In this document: positions 61,842 to 64,000 of the stretch, in pieces
Layout: each line of letters begins with the position of its first letter
Position numbering within the stretch: the first letter of the stretch is position 1
Translations under genes and position numbers: made by a program
Assembly (NCBI GenBank): GCA_910584485.1
Contig: CAJUAV010000001.1
Coordinates: 186,001 to 250,000 of the forward strand
Reading direction: 5' to 3'
DNA: 64,000 nucleotides
Source: an uncultured Alistipes sp.
GTDB taxonomy: Bacteria; Bacteroidota; Bacteroidia; Bacteroidales; Rikenellaceae
Notes under the pieces: model-generated
Database searches by the model: none
The model's input: the letters and a program-made list of their open reading frames with translations, nothing else
What the model was told of the DNA's origin: nothing

Positions 61842-61953
61842 GCCTTTTTTCGCCTTTTTCGCAAGCTCCCGACACGAAATGCGACCCGATGCGGCGCAGC
61901 GGGTACGGATTTTGCACAAAGGCGGACAGACACCAATTTAAACAAATTTTATT

Positions 61954-62205
61954 ATGTATTTTTTATGGTATTTACTCATCGGTTTGGTGGCCGGATGGAT
62001 CGCGAACCTGATCATGAAAGGTAGCGGTTCGGGTCTCATTATCAACATGATCGTCGGTCTTATCGGCGGTCTGCTCGGCGGATGGATCGTTTCGTGGTTC
62101 GGATGGATTCCCATGGGTACGGTCGGCACGCTCTTTACGTCGATTCTCGGCGCGATCATCCTGCTTTGGATCGTTGCGCTCATCAGCAATCGGCGCGTCA
62201 AATAA
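61954..62205 (+). CDS. GlsB/YeaQ/YmgE family stress membrane protein
   Basis: 83 aa with three Gly-rich membrane helices: LLIGLVAGWIANLIMKG, MIVGLIGGLLGGWIVSW, and ILGAIILLWIVALI. This is the transglycosylase-associated/GlsB family, often induced by general stress; its biochemical role is unclear. The start MYFLWYLLIGLVAGW is the only reasonable one. AT-rich leader upstream. A charged helical protein gene follows after 21 bases. Confidence 0.87.
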   Translation: MYFLWYLLIGLVAGWIANLIMKGSGSGLIINMIVGLIGGLLGGWIVSWFGWIPMGTVGTLFTSILGAIILLWIVALISNRRVK

Positions 62206-62226
62206 CCAATCTAAAACTTTCACATC

Positions 62227-62559
62227 ATGAACGACAACATGAACAAAAACTTCGAGAAGGCCGCAGACAAGGCCCAGGAGACGACCCAGCGCGCAGCGCA
62301 CAAGGTCGAAGAGTACGGACAGCAGGCGCAGCACCGCGCCGAGGAGAAGTACTGCGAAGGCAAGCACTCCGTTTCGGAGGGCATGGACCGCGCCAAGGAC
62401 AAGCTGGGCGAGACGGGCTCGAAGATCAAGAACAGTGTGCAGGAAACCGCCACGAAGGTGGGCAACCGCGCCGAGGAGGCCGCCACGAAGGCAGGCCACA
62501 AGGTCGAGGAGTGGGGCCACAAGGTGGCCGACGGCATCAAGGAGAAGGTGAATCGCTAA
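62227..62559 (+). CDS. Charged amphipathic-helix (LEA/apolipoprotein-like) protein
   Basis: 110 aa, rich in Lys, Glu, Ala and Gln, no signal and no membrane helix. Repeats of about 11 residues such as AHKVEEYGQQA and GHKVEEWGHKVA suggest a long amphipathic helix, as in late-embryogenesis-abundant-like or YtxH-type stress proteins. Not assigned to a precise family. One Cys is present. Twenty-one bases after the GlsB-type gene, a common stress-gene pairing, so general-stress function is plausible. Confidence 0.68.
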   Translation: MNDNMNKNFEKAADKAQETTQRAAHKVEEYGQQAQHRAEEKYCEGKHSVSEGMDRAKDKLGETGSKIKNSVQETATKVGNRAEEAATKAGHKVEEWGHKVADGIKEKVNR

Positions 62560-62584
62560 ACCGCTCCGCCGCACTTGCGACGAA

Positions 62585-62618
62585 TCGTCCGATCCGCACG
62601 GGTCGGACGATTTTTCTT
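62585..62618 (+). terminator. Intrinsic terminator after the charged helical protein gene
   Basis: 11-bp stem TCGTCCGATCC/GGGTCGGACGA (one G-T wobble) with a GCAC loop followed by TTTTTCTTT. Confidence 0.85.
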
Positions 62619-62673
62619 TGCCTCCGCATCGAAGATATTTCGGCCGCGGGTTGCTTCTGCGGACGAGATTTGC

Positions 62674-62681
62674 TACCTTTG
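62674..62681 (+). promoter_or_regulatory. Consensus promoter for the BaiN-type gene
   Basis: TACCTTTG with TTG at 62651-62653 (20-base gap), a textbook Bacteroidota promoter; the start codons at 62689/62692 are only 7-10 bases downstream. Confidence 0.78.
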
Positions 62682-62688
62682 CATGCTT

Positions 62689-63972
62689 ATGATGGAAGAA
62701 CTGAACCAAACACCCCGCCCCGAGCCCTTCGACGTGATCGTCATCGGCGCCGGAGCGGCCGGCCTGATGGCGGCCGGCACGGCGGCACGCAGCGGCAAGC
62801 GCGTGCTGCTGCTCGAAAAAATGGAGAAATCGGGACGCAAGGTGCGCATCTCGGGCAAGGGCCGCTGCAACGTGACCAACGCCCGTCCGCCCGAGGAGTT
62901 CATGGAACACGTACGGGCGAACCGCGCCTTTCTGACGCAGGCCTTCGCCGAATTCAACAATCGGGCGACCATCCGCTTCTTCGAGCGGCAGGGCGTCAAA
63001 CTCGACATCGAACGCGGCGAACGCGTCTTTCCCCACAGCGGCAAGGCGTGGGACATCGCCAACGCCCTGCTCGAATACTGCGTCGACAACGGCGTCAAAA
63101 TCCGCTACGAGACCCCCGTGACGGAGATCCTGACCGTCTCGGGCCGCATCTTCGGCGTCCGCTACCGCAACAAGCACGGCTTCGAGCGCAAGGAGGAGTG
63201 CCGGCAGGTGATCCTCGCCACGGGCGGCGTCTCCTATCCCGCCACGGGCTCGACGGGCGACGGCTACGCCTTCGCCGCCGACCTGGGCCACACGATCGAG
63301 GAGCTGCGCCCCTCGCTCACGCCGCTGCGTTCGAGCCACGCGCAGATGCCTTACCTGCACGGTCTGCTGCTGCGCAACGTGCGGGCGACGCTCTGCTTCG
63401 ACGGGGAGGCCGTGCGCGAAGAGTTCGGCGAGATCGGCTTCTCGGAGCGCGGCATCGAGGGGGCGGTGGCCCTGCGGTTGAGCCGCGATGCGGTCGACGC
63501 CCTGATCGACGGCCGCTCCGTCAAACTGGTGCTCGACCTCAAACCCGCGCTCGACGCCGAGACGCTACGCGAGCGCATCGCCCGCGAAATCGCCGAGCTG
63601 GGCCCCACGGAGCTCTTCGCCGAGCTGCTGCGGCGCCTCGTGCCGAAACAGCTCGTGCTGCCGCTGGCCAACGAACTGGACATCCACTCGAAGGTCTACC
63701 TCTCGAAGCTGACCGACGTGCAGATCGACCGCCTCATCAAAACGCTGAAGGGGCTGACCTTCCCCGTTTCGGACTACGCACCCTTCGAATACGCCGTCAC
63801 CACGGCGGGCGGCGTCCGCTGCGACGAGGTGAACCCCTACACGATGGAGTCGCTGAAGATCAAAGGGCTCTACCTGGCAGGCGAGGTGCTCGACCTGGAT
63901 GCCGACACGGGCGGCTACAACCTCCAGATCGCCTTCTCGACGGGCCGTTTGGCCGGACTTTTGAAGCAGTAG
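62689..63972 (+). CDS. BaiN/HI0933-type FAD-dependent oxidoreductase
   Basis: 427 aa from MMEELNQT (62692 is an equal alternative). FDVIVIGAGAAGLMAAGTAAR is the FAD dinucleotide site, KVRISGKGRCNVTN and FFERQGVKLD are HI0933 signatures, and GGVSYPATGSTGDGYAFAADLGHTI and YNLQIAFSTGRLAGLL near the C-terminus close the fold. Cytoplasmic flavoprotein; some relatives reduce bile-acid intermediates (BaiN) but most have unknown substrates. The upstream in-frame start at 62575 is rejected because it precedes the promoter. Confidence 0.92.
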   Translation: MMEELNQTPRPEPFDVIVIGAGAAGLMAAGTAARSGKRVLLLEKMEKSGRKVRISGKGRCNVTNARPPEEFMEHVRANRAFLTQAFAEFNNRATIRFFERQGVKLDIERGERVFPHSGKAWDIANALLEYCVDNGVKIRYETPVTEILTVSGRIFGVRYRNKHGFERKEECRQVILATGGVSYPATGSTGDGYAFAADLGHTIEELRPSLTPLRSSHAQMPYLHGLLLRNVRATLCFDGEAVREEFGEIGFSERGIEGAVALRLSRDAVDALIDGRSVKLVLDLKPALDAETLRERIAREIAELGPTELFAELLRRLVPKQLVLPLANELDIHSKVYLSKLTDVQIDRLIKTLKGLTFPVSDYAPFEYAVTTAGGVRCDEVNPYTMESLKIKGLYLAGEVLDLDADTGGYNLQIAFSTGRLAGLLKQ

Positions 63973-63977
63973 GGACG

Positions 63978-64000
63978 ATGCGACTGACGGGACGTTCGAT
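63978..64000 (+). CDS. Start of a further gene, cut by the window edge
   Basis: An ATG 5 bases after the BaiN-type stop opens MRLTGRS and stays open to the edge. Too short to identify; it may be cotranscribed. Confidence 0.3.

Overview
The window reads as a GC-rich Bacteroidota chromosome, most likely Alistipes or a close Rikenellaceae relative. This is inferred from four things: Bacteroidota-type promoters (TTG or TTTG, about 20 bases, then TAnnTTTG), no consistent Shine-Dalgarno sites, family content (PorV/PorQ-like, DcaP-like porin, SusC-era TonB-linked barrels, LysM/ligand-binding fusion, DUF4491, Hc1-like histone, LytTR two-component pair), and high GC with strong G/C third positions. 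No rRNA, tRNA, phage, insertion sequence or CRISPR array was found. It is mostly ordinary core genome, about 54 genes, plus an unusual family of dispersed structured repeats.

Layout. 1-4007: RND efflux permease (cut by the left edge) and its lipoprotein adaptor. 4166-9888: Hc1-like histone, an envelope operon (YtfJ-like, Omp85-type barrel, phosphoethanolamine transferase), DoxX, tyrosine phosphatase, PorV-like protein. 10082-14520: glyA, DUF2461, an AT-rich islet with a small membrane ORF, and an S41 protease with a dead LytM domain. 14916-20108 (minus): amino-sugar genes glmS and glmM around an M20 peptidase and an NlpE-like lipoprotein. 20207-26090 (plus): nucleoside phosphorylase, dnaN, exonuclease, LysM protein, rex, short FAD synthetase. 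26469-33851 (minus): htpG, then dnaE-trxA-aldose epimerase. 34272-38667 (minus): hisS-ctp-dedA-aroE. 38918-43010 (minus): ettA, rubrerythrin, CapA-like lipoprotein with DUF4491. 43285-48879: M48 protease, DcaP-like porin, metallophosphoesterase, and a RibD-like protein with its two domains in reverse order. 49320-54282 (plus): TolC-HlyD-permease-permease exporter with no ATPase gene. 54343-61809 (minus): TonB-linked barrel, Spy-like protein, LytTR regulator and kinase, gamma-carbonic anhydrase, mazG. 61954-64000 (plus): GlsB-type membrane protein, a charged helical protein, a BaiN-type flavoprotein and the start of one more gene.

Main discovery candidate. At least twelve copies, some degenerate, of an 80-97 bp element sit between genes. 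The body is a long imperfect palindrome closed by a separate 5' hairpin. The paired arms change together between copies: outer arms GCAGCTT/AAGCTGC, GAAGCCT/AGGCTTC or GCAGCCG/CGGCTGC, and at least four tip-hairpin sequences, nearly all fully paired. All copies lying 3' of a gene point the same way relative to that gene. This fits either a structured 3'-UTR RNA family or a REP/MITE-type element under selection for folding. All family calls here are by eye from sequence and motifs.
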